Shown here in pieces: positions 32,707 to 40,535 of a DNA stretch of 64,000 bases. The stretch is from Australimonas brisbanensis (GTDB lineage: Bacteria; Chloroflexota; Dehalococcoidia; Lucifugimonadales; Australimonadaceae): the NCBI GenBank assembly GCA_038147155.1, contig JAYQTA010000003.1:1-64000 (forward strand), written 5' to 3'. A program made the position numbers and the translations under genes. Within the stretch, counting starts at the first letter, position 1. Every line of letters starts with the position of its first letter. The notes beneath the pieces were generated by a model that was not told the origin of the DNA, did not search any database, and worked only from the letters and a program-made list of their open reading frames with translations.

Positions 32707-33623
32707 GCGTGCGCCTCCGTCAGCAGGGGGCCCGCGCCCTGCTCCACCAGCGCCTCGTAGGCCATGCGGCCCACCACCTGCGGGGAGTCCGCAGGCCCGT
32801 CCACCTCGACGCGGAACGAGCCCGGGCCCGCGGGCGCGGTGACCGTGGCGAACAGGTGCAGCGCATCGCCCTCCACCGTGGCGTGGGCGCCCACGGGCAG
32901 CTGGCAGCCGCCGCCCGCCGCGCGCAGCAGGGCGCGCTCGGCCTCCACCGCCGCCGCCGTGGGGGCGTGGGTGAGGCGGCGCACCAGCGCCATGAGGGCC
33001 GCGTCGTCGGCGCGCAGCTCCACCGCCAGGGCCGCCTGGCCCGGTGCGGGGGTGCAGGCACGGGTGGACAGGTACTCGCTGATGCGCCCGGCCAGCCCCA
33101 GGCGGCGCAGCCCGGCCGCGGCCAGGATCACGGCATCGTAGTCGGGCCCACTGGCCTTGTTGAGGCGCGTCTCCACGTTGCCGCGTACCGGCACGAAGGA
33201 CACGTCCGGGCGGCCCAGTCGCAGTTGCGCGGCGCGCCGGGGGCTCGATGTGCCGATGCGCGAGCCAGCCGGCAGGTCCATCAGCCCCTGCCCCGTGCGG
33301 CTCACCAGCACGTCGCGCGGGTCCTCGCGCTCCAGCACCGGCACCACCGCCAGGCCCGTGGGCACCAGGGTGGGCAGATCCTTGAGGGAGTGGACGGCAA
33401 GGTCGATCCGACGCTCGGTCAGCGCCGTCTCGATGGCGCAGGTGAACACGCCGATGCCCAGCGAGGCCAGGGGCGCGTCGGGGTTCGCGTCGCCCGTGGA
33501 GGAGATGCGCACCACTTCCACTGTGATGTCCGGGTCCTGCGCGCGCAGGGCGGCGCCGACCGTCTCGGTCTGTGCCAGGGCGAGGGTGCTCGCCCGGGTG
33601 CCGATGCGGATGGTGCGGGGCAT
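32703..33623 (-). CDS. hemC: Hydroxymethylbilane synthase (porphobilinogen deaminase)
   Basis: HemC polymerises four porphobilinogens. The 306-residue protein begins RIGTRASTLALAQTE and has the HSLKDLPT catalytic segment, the VPVRGNVETRLNK motif and the dipyrromethane-cofactor cysteine in AAGGGCQLPVGAHA. Its stop overlaps the cobA-hemD start (ATGA), and hemA ends 3 nt upstream. Confidence 0.96.
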   Translation of the reverse strand: MPRTIRIGTRASTLALAQTETVGAALRAQDPDITVEVVRISSTGDANPDAPLASLGIGVFTCAIETALTERRIDLAVHSLKDLPTLVPTGLAVVPVLEREDPRDVLVSRTGQGLMDLPAGSRIGTSSPRRAAQLRLGRPDVSFVPVRGNVETRLNKASGPDYDAVILAAAGLRRLGLAGRISEYLSTRACTPAPGQAALAVELRADDAALMALVRRLTHAPTAAAVEAERALLRAAGGGCQLPVGAHATVEGDALHLFATVTAPAGPGSFRVEVDGPADSPQVVGRMAYEALVEQGAGPLLTEAHA

Positions 33624-33626
33624 GGG

Positions 33627-34871
33627 CTAGCGCTCGTCCAGGCCGAACAGCTCGCGCGCCGCCTGGGTGAACGATTCGTCGTTGCGGGTGCGCAGCGCGT
33701 GGGTGGGGGAGTGGAGCAGCTTCTTCACCAGCGCCTTGGTCATCGCCTCGATGCGCTCGGCGTTCTCCACCGTCAGCCCCTGCATGCGCGCCAGGGTGCG
33801 CGCCACCTCGGCCTCGCGCATCTCCTCGGCCTGAGTTCGCATGGCGCTGATGGTGGGTACCATGCCGCGCGCCTGCCACCAGGTGTGGAACCGGGCCAAC
33901 TCCTCCTCCACGATGCGCCCGGCGCGCACCGCCTCGGCGGCGCGCTCGCGCCGGTTGGACTCGGCGATGGCCTCCAGGTCATCCACCGAGTAGAGGTGCA
34001 CGCCCTTGATGTCCACCACCGTGGGTTCCACGTCGCGGGGCACGGCGATGTCCATCAGCAGCAGCGGGCGGCCGGCCCGGTGGGCGGCGGCGTCGGCCAT
34101 CATGGCGTGGGACAGGACGTAGTCTGGCGCGGCGGTGGCGGTCACGGCCACGTCCGCCTCGGCCAGCAGCCGGGGCAGGTCCTCCAGGGAGGCGACGGTG
34201 CCGCCCATCTCCTGGGCCAGCTCCACGGCGTGCGCGTAGGTGCGGTTCACCACCACCAGCTCGCCCACCCCGGCATCGCGCAGGGCCTGGGCGGCGAGGC
34301 GCGAGGCCTCGCCCACGCCGATCACCAACGCCTTGCGGTTGCGCAGGTCGTCCAGTGCGGCGCGGGTGATCTCGACGCAGGCGCGGGAGACCGAGAGAGC
34401 GTTGCGGCCGATGGCCGTCTCGGTACGGGCGCGCTTGCCGGTGCGCAGCGCGCAGTGGAACAGGTGGGCCAGCGCCCCGCCGGCCATGCCCTGGCGGCTC
34501 GCCACCCCGAACGCGTCGCGCACCTGGCCCAGGATCTCCGACTCGCCCAGGATCTGCGAGTCCAGCGATGCGGCCACCCGGAACAGGTGGCGCACCGCCT
34601 CGTCGTGGTCGTGCCGGTAGAGGCCCTGCTCGCCGGGCTCCAGGCCGAAGGCGTCAGCCAGGAACGCATCCACCGCCGTCCGGCCCTGGGCCGCATCGCG
34701 CGCCAGGGTGTAGACCTCCATGCGGTTGCAGGTGGAGACGATGACCCCCCGGCCCGTGTGCGCCTTCAGCGCCGAGAGCGCCTCGGGCAGCTGCTCGCGG
34801 GTGAGACCCACGCGCTCGCGCACGGCGATGGGGGCGGTGTTGTGGCTGAGGCCTGTCAGCAGTATCCGCAC
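33627..34871 (-). CDS. hemA: Glutamyl-tRNA reductase
   Basis: HemA reduces glutamyl-tRNA to glutamate-1-semialdehyde and commits carbon to tetrapyrroles. The 414-residue protein starts at a GTG at 34871 (RILLTGLSHNTAP) with GGGAG upstream. A longer in-frame extension overlaps the upstream gene and is rejected. The catalytic Cys is in VIVSTCNRMEVY, and the NADPH loop is VIGVGEASRLAAQAL. The C-terminal dimer domain is complete. Heme feedback usually acts on the N-terminus of HemA, but nothing specific is visible here. Confidence 0.95.
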   Translation of the reverse strand: MRILLTGLSHNTAPIAVRERVGLTREQLPEALSALKAHTGRGVIVSTCNRMEVYTLARDAAQGRTAVDAFLADAFGLEPGEQGLYRHDHDEAVRHLFRVAASLDSQILGESEILGQVRDAFGVASRQGMAGGALAHLFHCALRTGKRARTETAIGRNALSVSRACVEITRAALDDLRNRKALVIGVGEASRLAAQALRDAGVGELVVVNRTYAHAVELAQEMGGTVASLEDLPRLLAEADVAVTATAAPDYVLSHAMMADAAAHRAGRPLLLMDIAVPRDVEPTVVDIKGVHLYSVDDLEAIAESNRRERAAEAVRAGRIVEEELARFHTWWQARGMVPTISAMRTQAEEMREAEVARTLARMQGLTVENAERIEAMTKALVKKLLHSPTHALRTRNDESFTQAARELFGLDER

Positions 34872-34890
34872 GGTGACTCCCTGTCCCTCG

Positions 34891-35535
34891 TTATCCGGCC
34901 TGGCCTGCGCGCAGCGCCGTGAGCAGGCGCTCGCGCGCCTCGCCCTCGTGCCCGCCGCGCACCAGCGCCAGCAATTCCTCGTCCATGGCCGCCTGCCACG
35001 TCTCGGGCTCGGCCCGCTGCCCGCTCTCCCGCAGCTGTCTGCGGGCCCCGGCCAGCACCCCGGCGGCATCGGCCCACCCCAGGCACCGGCAATCGTCCGA
35101 GCCCATCTGGGTGCGCAGCTTGCGCGCCAGTGCCGGTGATGCCCCGCCGGTGGAGATGGCAACGGTCACCGGCCCGCGTGAGGCTGTCGCCGGAGCGATG
35201 AAGCTGCACAGGTCGGTCACGTCCACCACGTTGAGCAGCACGCGTCTGGCCTCGGCCTCGGCGTGCACCGCCCGGTTGGTCTGGTTGTCGTCGGTGGCCG
35301 CGATGGCCAGCCACGCGTCCGCCAGGTCGCCGGGCGCATACCCCCGGCGCTCCCAGCCGATGCGGCCCTCGGCGGCCCAGGCGGCGACGGCGTCCGTCGC
35401 CTCCGGGCTCACCACCGTCACTGCGGCCCCGGCCTCCAGAAGCCCCTCCACCTTGCGCTCGGCGATGACGCCCGCGCCGATGACGACGCATCGGCGCCCG
35501 CGCAGGTCCAGGTATGCGGGGTAGTAGGGGTTCAC
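34891..35535 (-). CDS. Precorrin-2 dehydrogenase / sirohydrochlorin ferrochelatase (Met8 / CysG N-terminal type)
   Basis: The 214-residue protein converts precorrin-2 to sirohydrochlorin and probably inserts iron to give siroheme. It has the NAD-binding RCVVIGAGVIAERKVEGLLEAGA, AATDDNQTNRAVHAEAEARRVLLNVVD and the ISTGGASPALARKLR active-site segment. There is no methyltransferase domain, which is supplied by CobA-HemD. The GTG start at 35535 overlaps the ahbAB stop (GTGA). Siroheme made here is the substrate for the upstream AhbAB. Confidence 0.92.
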   Translation of the reverse strand: MNPYYPAYLDLRGRRCVVIGAGVIAERKVEGLLEAGAAVTVVSPEATDAVAAWAAEGRIGWERRGYAPGDLADAWLAIAATDDNQTNRAVHAEAEARRVLLNVVDVTDLCSFIAPATASRGPVTVAISTGGASPALARKLRTQMGSDDCRCLGWADAAGVLAGARRQLRESGQRAEPETWQAAMDEELLALVRGGHEGEARERLLTALRAGQAG

Positions 35536-36626
35536 GCCGTGACCCCCTCCATCTCGTCCTCCACGAAGTAGCGCACGCGGGTCTTCTTGTACTCGCGCGT
35601 CGAGTAGAGCAATTGGTAGTCGTCGATGCCGGTGGACGCGGAGATCTCGCGGGCGATCTCCTCACACTTGTCCTGCGTAGCCGCGTGGATCATGGCGAAG
35701 TGGGTGTAGGGCCAGTCCGGGAAGGTGGGCCGCTGGTAGCAGTGGGAGACCCACGGGCTCTCGGCCATCTTCAGCCCCACCTCCACCGCCCGCTCCTCCG
35801 GCACGCGCCAGACGGCCATGGCGTTGGCACGGAACCCTGCCTTGCGGTGGTAGAGCACGGCGCTGTAGCGGCGCATGAACCCGCGTGCCACCGCCTGCTC
35901 GGTCCAGGCGAACAGCTCCGGAACGCTCATGCCCAGCCGTGCCGCCATGGCATCGAAGGGCCGCGACTCGACGGGCAGGTCCTTCTGCAGTTCGCGGATC
36001 ACGTCCTTGTCGTGCTCGGTGATGGCGACGGCCTTGTTCCAGTCCTCGCGCAGCTGCGGCTTCTTCTCGACCGCGGTCTTGGAGGTGGAGAAGCCGTCGG
36101 GCGAGTAGTACTCGTAGGCCGCCCCCTCCTTCTTCTCCATGTCGAAGTTCACGCCAATCTTGAAGAACTTGATGGTCGGCATGATGCGCGCGGCCTCGGC
36201 CCCGGTGACCTCAGCCATGTGGTTGATGGTCGCCTCCAGCTCCTGCCCGGGCGGCACCGCCAGGGTGAACCAGAGGTTGAACTGGCCCACCCGTTCGTAG
36301 TTGTGGGAGACGCCGGGGTGGCGGTTCACGTAGCGGGCCCCGCGCTCCAGCTGCTCGGGGGCGTAGCGGAAGGCCACCAGGGTGGTCTTGTAGCCCAGCT
36401 TGCGGGTGTCGAAGATGGCCCCCACCTGCCGGATCACGTTAGCCTTCTTCCACCTGCGTACGCGCGCCAGCACGTCGTCCTCGGTGGTGCCCAGCTCCGT
36501 TGCCATCGCCTGGTAGGGGCGCTCGGTCAACGGGAAGTGCGACTGCACCAGGTTGAGCAGGCGCTGGTCCATCTCGTCCTGCTCATGGCCCTGGCCCCTG
36601 GCGCTGCTGCGGGCTGCGGTGGTCAC
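35532..36626 (-). CDS. ahbAB: Siroheme decarboxylase, AhbA-AhbB fusion (NirDL-like)
   Basis: The 364-residue protein contains two Lrp/AsnC-like modules of the siroheme decarboxylase family, about 18-165 and 205-360. The second has the telltale RRYSAVLYHRKAGFRANAMAVW and SHCYQRPTFPDWPYTHFAMIH stretches. AhbA and AhbB normally form a heterodimer that converts siroheme to 12,18-didecarboxysiroheme in the alternative heme route. The homologous NirDLGH proteins act in heme d1 synthesis. Here both halves are in one chain. A GTG at 36626 overlaps the MerR gene stop (GTGA), and Met8 follows with another GTGA. AhbC, AhbD and nir genes are not in the window. Confidence 0.88.
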   Translation of the reverse strand: MTTAARSSARGQGHEQDEMDQRLLNLVQSHFPLTERPYQAMATELGTTEDDVLARVRRWKKANVIRQVGAIFDTRKLGYKTTLVAFRYAPEQLERGARYVNRHPGVSHNYERVGQFNLWFTLAVPPGQELEATINHMAEVTGAEAARIMPTIKFFKIGVNFDMEKKEGAAYEYYSPDGFSTSKTAVEKKPQLREDWNKAVAITEHDKDVIRELQKDLPVESRPFDAMAARLGMSVPELFAWTEQAVARGFMRRYSAVLYHRKAGFRANAMAVWRVPEERAVEVGLKMAESPWVSHCYQRPTFPDWPYTHFAMIHAATQDKCEEIAREISASTGIDDYQLLYSTREYKKTRVRYFVEDEMEGVTA

Positions 36627-37291
36627 TGGCCCCTCCCGGTGGCGGCGCGCCCAGCGCTCGCCGTTGCGAAACTCGTGCTCAGGCCCACCAGCATCTCGTC
36701 CGCCAGGCGGGCCAGGTTCTCCAGGGCTGTCGCCACGCCCTCGGCGGTGGCGCCCTTGCCCAGCAGGGAGGGGCGCAGCGCCGCGACGGTGGCGTGGCGG
36801 AAGAAGGTGAATGCGCTCATGGCCTCGGACAGGGAGAGCCCGTTGCGGGCAATCTCCCCCCCGTACCGCTCCCCCAGCGCCCCCGCCTCGCGCAGCGACT
36901 CGCGCCGCTCCGGTGCGTCCATGAAGGCCGTGGCCAGTTCAACGAACTCGCGCCCCAGCTCGCGCATGCGCGCGTGGCCGTCCTCATCGAAGCGGGCCAT
37001 CCAGGCAGGGGAGGCAGGGCGGGCACCGTCGCGTACCTGGCGGCGAATGCGGTCCAGCGTCGCCGGGTCATCGCCCACGTGGGGAGCGCCCAGGTGGGAG
37101 CCGTTCTCCATCAGGGCGTAGATGTCCTCGGCGGAGAAGCGCCGGTGCCCACCGGGGGTGCGGAAGGCGCGCACCAGGCCGTTGTCGGCCCACTGGCGCA
37201 GCGTCGCCTCGTTGATGCCCAGCAGGGTGCGCGCCAGGCCCAGGGTCAGCCACTTGCGCTCGCCGGGCTCGTTTTGGGGGGCAGTGGTCAC
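36623..37291 (-). CDS. MerR-family regulator with a C-terminal helical sensor-like domain
   Basis: This 222-residue protein starts at GTG 37291 with GGAAA upstream. A MerR winged helix (about 12-62: LTLGLARTLLGINEATLRQWADNGLVRAFRTPGGHRRFSAEDIYAL) is followed by an all-alpha C-terminal region (about 75-215) that resembles RsbRD-N/globin-like helical bundles and not the B12-binding domain of CarH. No metal-binding cysteines are present. It is the first gene of the tetrapyrrole operon, coupled to ahbAB by GTGA overlap. Phased direct repeats in its promoter suggest that it controls the operon. The ligand is unknown; heme, siroheme or another stress signal are possible. Confidence 0.85.
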   Translation of the reverse strand: MTTAPQNEPGERKWLTLGLARTLLGINEATLRQWADNGLVRAFRTPGGHRRFSAEDIYALMENGSHLGAPHVGDDPATLDRIRRQVRDGARPASPAWMARFDEDGHARMRELGREFVELATAFMDAPERRESLREAGALGERYGGEIARNGLSLSEAMSAFTFFRHATVAALRPSLLGKGATAEGVATALENLARLADEMLVGLSTSFATASAGRAATGRGQ

Positions 37292-37303
37292 ATGGCGTTT
37301 CCT

Positions 37304-37341
37304 GCGGCGAAATCTAGAGAATTCTAAAGAAACCTGGAGAA
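37304..37341. promoter_or_regulatory. 10-bp-phased direct-repeat operator
   Basis: On the + strand, CTAGAGAA (37314-37321), CTAAAGAA (37324-37331) and CTGGAGAA (37334-37341) recur at exactly 10 bp. GCGGCGAA at 37304-37311 keeps the phase and the GAA end and may be a fourth, weak copy. The repeats cover the -10 box and spacer of the tetrapyrrole operon promoter. Direct repeats on one face of the helix suit a tandem-binding MerR protein such as the one encoded downstream. Confidence 0.7.
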
Positions 37342-37350
37342 CCCGGTCAA
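37321..37350 (-). promoter_or_regulatory. Promoter of the MerR-ahbAB-hem operon
   Basis: On the minus strand, TTGACC (37345-37350), an 18 bp spacer and TAGAAT (37321-37326) precede the MerR gene GTG by about 30 bp. The start is predicted near 37314. It is the only good promoter seen for the eight-gene operon. Confidence 0.75.
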
Positions 37351-37479
37351 TGGGTAAGCCCCCCATTCCGGACTGCGGGGAAACACGCAGAGACGGCCCC
37401 CGCGCAGGAGTGGATGGTTGTTTGACGACGCACACGCGTCTGGTTAGCATCCCGCGCAATCTGCCGGGAGAGGCTGAGG

Positions 37480-37565
37480 TGAGCGAGCAGCGAGCGCCGC
37501 GCCCTCCTGGGCCGCCTGCTGCGGGGCCGCTCGGCCTAGGGCCTCGCAGGGGGTGTCCCCCTGCC
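37480..37565 (+). repeat. Modular palindromic intergenic repeat, copy B
   Basis: The stretch begins GAGCGAGCAGCGAGCG and ends with the core CAGGGGGTGTCCCCCTG (37547-37563), shared with copies A and C. It fills the space between the tetrapyrrole promoter and the MFS promoter. Confidence 0.65.
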
Positions 37566-37575
37566 GTCCAGCGCG

Positions 37576-37581
37576 TATCCT
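37576..37581 (+). promoter_or_regulatory. -10 element of the MFS gene
   Basis: TATCCT lies 27 nt before the ATG, and a GGAGG lies between them. The -35 region lies in repeat copy B. Confidence 0.4.
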
Positions 37582-37608
37582 GCCCCCGTTCCGCTAACGG
37601 AGGTGCCC

Positions 37609-38895
37609 ATGTCCGCTGGCCCGCGCCCGCGCGCCTTCTACGGCTGGTACGTCATCGGCGCGCTCTTCTTCATGAGCCTCATGGGCGTGGGCGGACGGCA
37701 GGGCTTCGGCCTCTTCTTCCCCACCTGGCAGGAGCGGTTCGACGTCTCCATCTCCGTCCTCTCGGCCATCGCGGCCGCGGGCTGGGTGGTGAACGGGCTC
37801 GCCCAGCCCGCCGCGGGAGCACTCACCGACCGCTTCGGCGGACGGCGCGTCATGTCCATCAGCATGGCGGTGCTGGGGGTGGGCGCGGTGGGCGTGGGGC
37901 TGGCGCCTAACCCCTGGGTGTTGGGTCTGGTGTACGTGGGCGTCATCTCCACGGCCATGGCGGGGGTGATGTATGCCTCGGCCACCTCGGTGGCCTCCCG
38001 CTGGTTCCGCCGCCGCAGGGGCACCGCCATGAGCCTGCTGGCGGCGGGCGGGTCGGTGGGCGGCATGGTGCTGGTGCCGCTGATGGCCTTCCTGCTGGAG
38101 AAGGCGGGACTGGAGGCGGCCTGGCTGGTGATCGGGGCGGCCATGGGGCTGGTGGGCGCGCCGGTGCTGGCGTTGGTGGTGCGCGATGACCCGGCCCGCC
38201 TGGGCCTCTCGCCCGACGGCGACGGCGGCCCGGTGGCCGTGGGCTCGCGCGCCCCGCAGGCCGAGGGACCGCTGGCGGTGGAGCGCTGGCAGGCGGCCTA
38301 CCGCACCGCGCCCATGTGGCAGCTCTCCCTGGCGTACGTGGTGTGCGGGGTCACCACGGCCACCATCGCCGTCCACTTCATCCCGTATGCCGCCAGCGTG
38401 GGGGTGTCCACCTCCACGGCGGCGCTGGCCTTCGGTCTGCTGGCCTTCATCAACCTGCTGGGGGTGCTGGCCACCGGCGCGCTGGGCGACAGGCTGCTGC
38501 GGCGCGACCTGCTGGGCGGCATCTACGCCGTGCGTGGGGTGGCCTTCGCCCTGGTGCTGGTGCTCCCGCCGGGTGTGGGGCTGTGGGTGTTCGCCGTGGT
38601 GGCGGGCTCCTCGTGGCTCGCCACCGTGCCGCAGACCTCGGCACTCTCGGCGGAGATCTACGGCGTGCGCGTGTCGGGTGCCGTGGCGGGGATGATGAAC
38701 ATGGCCCACCAGCTGGGCGGGGCCGCCGCCGTGCTCCTGGCGGGGCTGGTGTTCGACCTGACCGGCTCCTACGCGCCCACCTTCGCCGCCGGGGCCGCGC
38801 TGCTGGCCGCCGCCTCCGTGCTCAGCTTCGGGGTGCGTGAGCGCACCGCCTCCTCCCGGTTCGCCGCCACCCAGGTGGTGCCGGGCGAGGCGTAG
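37609..38895 (+). CDS. MFS transporter (oxalate/formate antiporter-like)
   Basis: The 428-residue protein has about 12 membrane helices and the MFS loop motif GALTDRFGGRRVM between helices 2 and 3, with the AFYGWYVIGALFF start common to the monocarboxylate/OFA branch. A cytoplasmic loop near residue 200 separates the halves. Substrate cannot be told. The ATG at 37609 has GGAGG upstream, while the GTG two codons earlier sits inside the spacer. A 66-residue membrane protein starts 2 nt after its stop. A second, divergent MFS of the same type follows. Confidence 0.85.
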   Translation: MSAGPRPRAFYGWYVIGALFFMSLMGVGGRQGFGLFFPTWQERFDVSISVLSAIAAAGWVVNGLAQPAAGALTDRFGGRRVMSISMAVLGVGAVGVGLAPNPWVLGLVYVGVISTAMAGVMYASATSVASRWFRRRRGTAMSLLAAGGSVGGMVLVPLMAFLLEKAGLEAAWLVIGAAMGLVGAPVLALVVRDDPARLGLSPDGDGGPVAVGSRAPQAEGPLAVERWQAAYRTAPMWQLSLAYVVCGVTTATIAVHFIPYAASVGVSTSTAALAFGLLAFINLLGVLATGALGDRLLRRDLLGGIYAVRGVAFALVLVLPPGVGLWVFAVVAGSSWLATVPQTSALSAEIYGVRVSGAVAGMMNMAHQLGGAAAVLLAGLVFDLTGSYAPTFAAGAALLAAASVLSFGVRERTASSRFAATQVVPGEA

Positions 38896-38897
38896 GC

Positions 38898-39098
38898 ATG
38901 CCCGCGCTGCTGACGGTGCTGGCGCACCACTCCGAGCCCACCGACCCGGCGCTGCTGGAGGGGCTGCTCACCTGGGCCGAGCACACCCTGGGCGGGGCGT
39001 GGCCCGTGGTGCTGGGCCTCGGTGCGCTGGGGGTGGTGGTCTTCGCCGTGGGCCTGGTGGTGCTGGCCCGGCGCGCTCGTTCAGGGCTGGGGCGCTGA
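38898..39098 (+). CDS. Small single-helix membrane protein, hypothetical
   Basis: The 66-residue protein has an N-terminal soluble part and one strong helix (WPVVLGLGALGVVVFAVGLVVLARRA) with a basic C-terminus. It begins 2 nt after the MFS stop, so it is translated from the same message. Its end overlaps the converging MFS gene by 18 bp. No family is recognised. It may be an accessory to the transporter, but that is inference. Confidence 0.5.
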   Translation: MPALLTVLAHHSEPTDPALLEGLLTWAEHTLGGAWPVVLGLGALGVVVFAVGLVVLARRARSGLGR

Positions 39099-40349
39099 GC
39101 GGACAGGGCGCCGGGCCAGCAGGAAGCACAACCCGGAGACGTAACTGATGCCCCCGTACACCGCGAACACCACGGTGTAGGATCCCAGCAGGTCGAAGGC
39201 GAGGGCCGCCAGCAGGGGCCCCGTGGCGAGGGCCGGGGTGAGCAGCAGGATGGTGAGCCCGGTGATGGCGCCCACGTGCCTGCGACCGTAGTAGTCGGGC
39301 CAGGCCTGCGCCTGAAGTTGCTGCACCCCGCCGATGACCAGCCCCAGGAACAGCGCGCCGGGGAAGAGCATGGCCGGCGTCGAGGCGATGGTGAACAGGG
39401 TGATGACGGTGCCGTAGGCGAACCCCCACCCCGTGAGCCCCCGGTGGACGCCGAACTTGGCCGACAGATACCCCCAGGTGGGCCGCCCGAACATGGCCCC
39501 CAGCCCGTAGGTGGAGAAGCCGAGGGCCGCGAGTTGCGCGCTCATGCCGTAGTCGCGGAAGTAGAGCACCATGTTGGCTATGATGCCCGTGGCGGGGAAC
39601 CCGGTGAGAGTGAAGCCCACCACCAGCAGCCAGAAGGCCCGCGTGCGCGAGGCCTCCCGGCGCGTCCAGTCCTCGCCCGTGGGGGCGAAGCGCGCCGGTG
39701 GCGGGGTGGGCATGCCCTCCGCATCGCCGTCGGGCCGCTGGCCCGCGTCCTCCGGGCGACGGCGCACGATGAGCCAGGTGAGGGGGGCCAGCAGCGTCAG
39801 CTCCGCGATGCCCAGGGCAACCCAGCCCGCGCGCCACGACCAGGTGGTGGCGACCCATGCGAACACCGGCACCATGGCGAAGCCGAAGAGCGCGCGCCCG
39901 CCGGAGAACCAGGCGAAGGCCGCCGCGCGCCGGCGCACGAACCAGTTGGCGATGGCCGTGCGTGGGCCCACGTTCTCCAGCCCCGCGCGGGCCACCCCCA
40001 CGCCCACCCCCAGCAGCAGGTAGTAGGCCCACACGCTGTGCACCAGCCCCAGGCCCACCAGCATCAGCCCGCCCACCACGGCGCTGACGGCCATGGCCGC
40101 CCGCGAGCCGCGCCGGTCGACCCACGGCCCCAGGGGCACGCCCGCCGCCGCCGAGGCGACGACAGCCACCGTCAGCGCACCGGCCAGGGCCGAGCGCGAC
40201 CAGCCCAGGTCCTCCTCCATGAAGGGGGCCAGGATGCCGAACAGGTAGGAGGTGGCGGCCCCGTGCAGGAAGAGGGCGAGGAACGAGACGGCGACAATCC
40301 ACCATCCGCGGAAGGTGGGGTAGGGCCTGCGACGCGCGGGGCTTGGCAT
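39081..40349 (-). CDS. MFS transporter
   Basis: The 422-residue, roughly 12-helix permease begins PTFRGWWIVAVSFLALFLHG and has the MFS loop PLGPWVDRRGSRAAM. A charged loop near residue 200 (RRRPEDAGQRPDGDAEG) separates the halves. It is related in style to the MFS at 37609 and probably to the same monocarboxylate-type branch. The ATG at 40349 is chosen because a TACACT -10 box ends 7 nt before it. The longer frame would start inside the promoter. Confidence 0.85.
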   Translation of the reverse strand: MPSPARRRPYPTFRGWWIVAVSFLALFLHGAATSYLFGILAPFMEEDLGWSRSALAGALTVAVVASAAAGVPLGPWVDRRGSRAAMAVSAVVGGLMLVGLGLVHSVWAYYLLLGVGVGVARAGLENVGPRTAIANWFVRRRAAAFAWFSGGRALFGFAMVPVFAWVATTWSWRAGWVALGIAELTLLAPLTWLIVRRRPEDAGQRPDGDAEGMPTPPPARFAPTGEDWTRREASRTRAFWLLVVGFTLTGFPATGIIANMVLYFRDYGMSAQLAALGFSTYGLGAMFGRPTWGYLSAKFGVHRGLTGWGFAYGTVITLFTIASTPAMLFPGALFLGLVIGGVQQLQAQAWPDYYGRRHVGAITGLTILLLTPALATGPLLAALAFDLLGSYTVVFAVYGGISYVSGLCFLLARRPVRSAPQP

Positions 40350-40356
40350 GCTGGGG

Positions 40357-40362
40357 AGTGTA
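40357..40362 (-). promoter_or_regulatory. -10 element of the minus-strand MFS gene, leaderless type
   Basis: On the minus strand TACACT ends 7 nt before the ATG at 40349, and no Shine-Dalgarno lies between. Confidence 0.45.
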
Positions 40363-40426
40363 CGGGATGCGTTCGCGTAGCGGAGCATCCCGCGCGGTAT
40401 GCGTGCTGGCGGTTGCCTGCTGCCAT

Positions 40427-40525
40427 GAGCGAGCTCCCAGCGAGCGGAGACGAGGGTAGGCCCGGAAGCGGCAGCGAGGGCCTAGGGGGTGTCCCCCTCC
40501 ACCGAGCGAGCGCAGCGAGCGGGAA
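40427..40525 (+). repeat. Modular palindromic intergenic repeat, copy C
   Basis: The copy starts CCTGCTGCCATGAGCG, continues with GCGGAGACGAGGGTAGGC, and reaches the core TAGGGGGTGTCCCCCT (40483-40498), followed by GAGCGAGCGCAGCGAGCGGG. The first two parts and the last match copy D. The core matches copies A and B. It lies between the MFS promoter and the EamA gene end. Confidence 0.75.
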
Positions 40526-40535
40526 CGCCGGGGGT

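Noticed and set aside
36623..37291. CarH-type B12 photoreceptor as the identity of the MerR regulator
   Set aside because: The phased operator resembles CarH sites, but the C-terminal region lacks the ExxHxxG-type B12-binding motif and is all helical.
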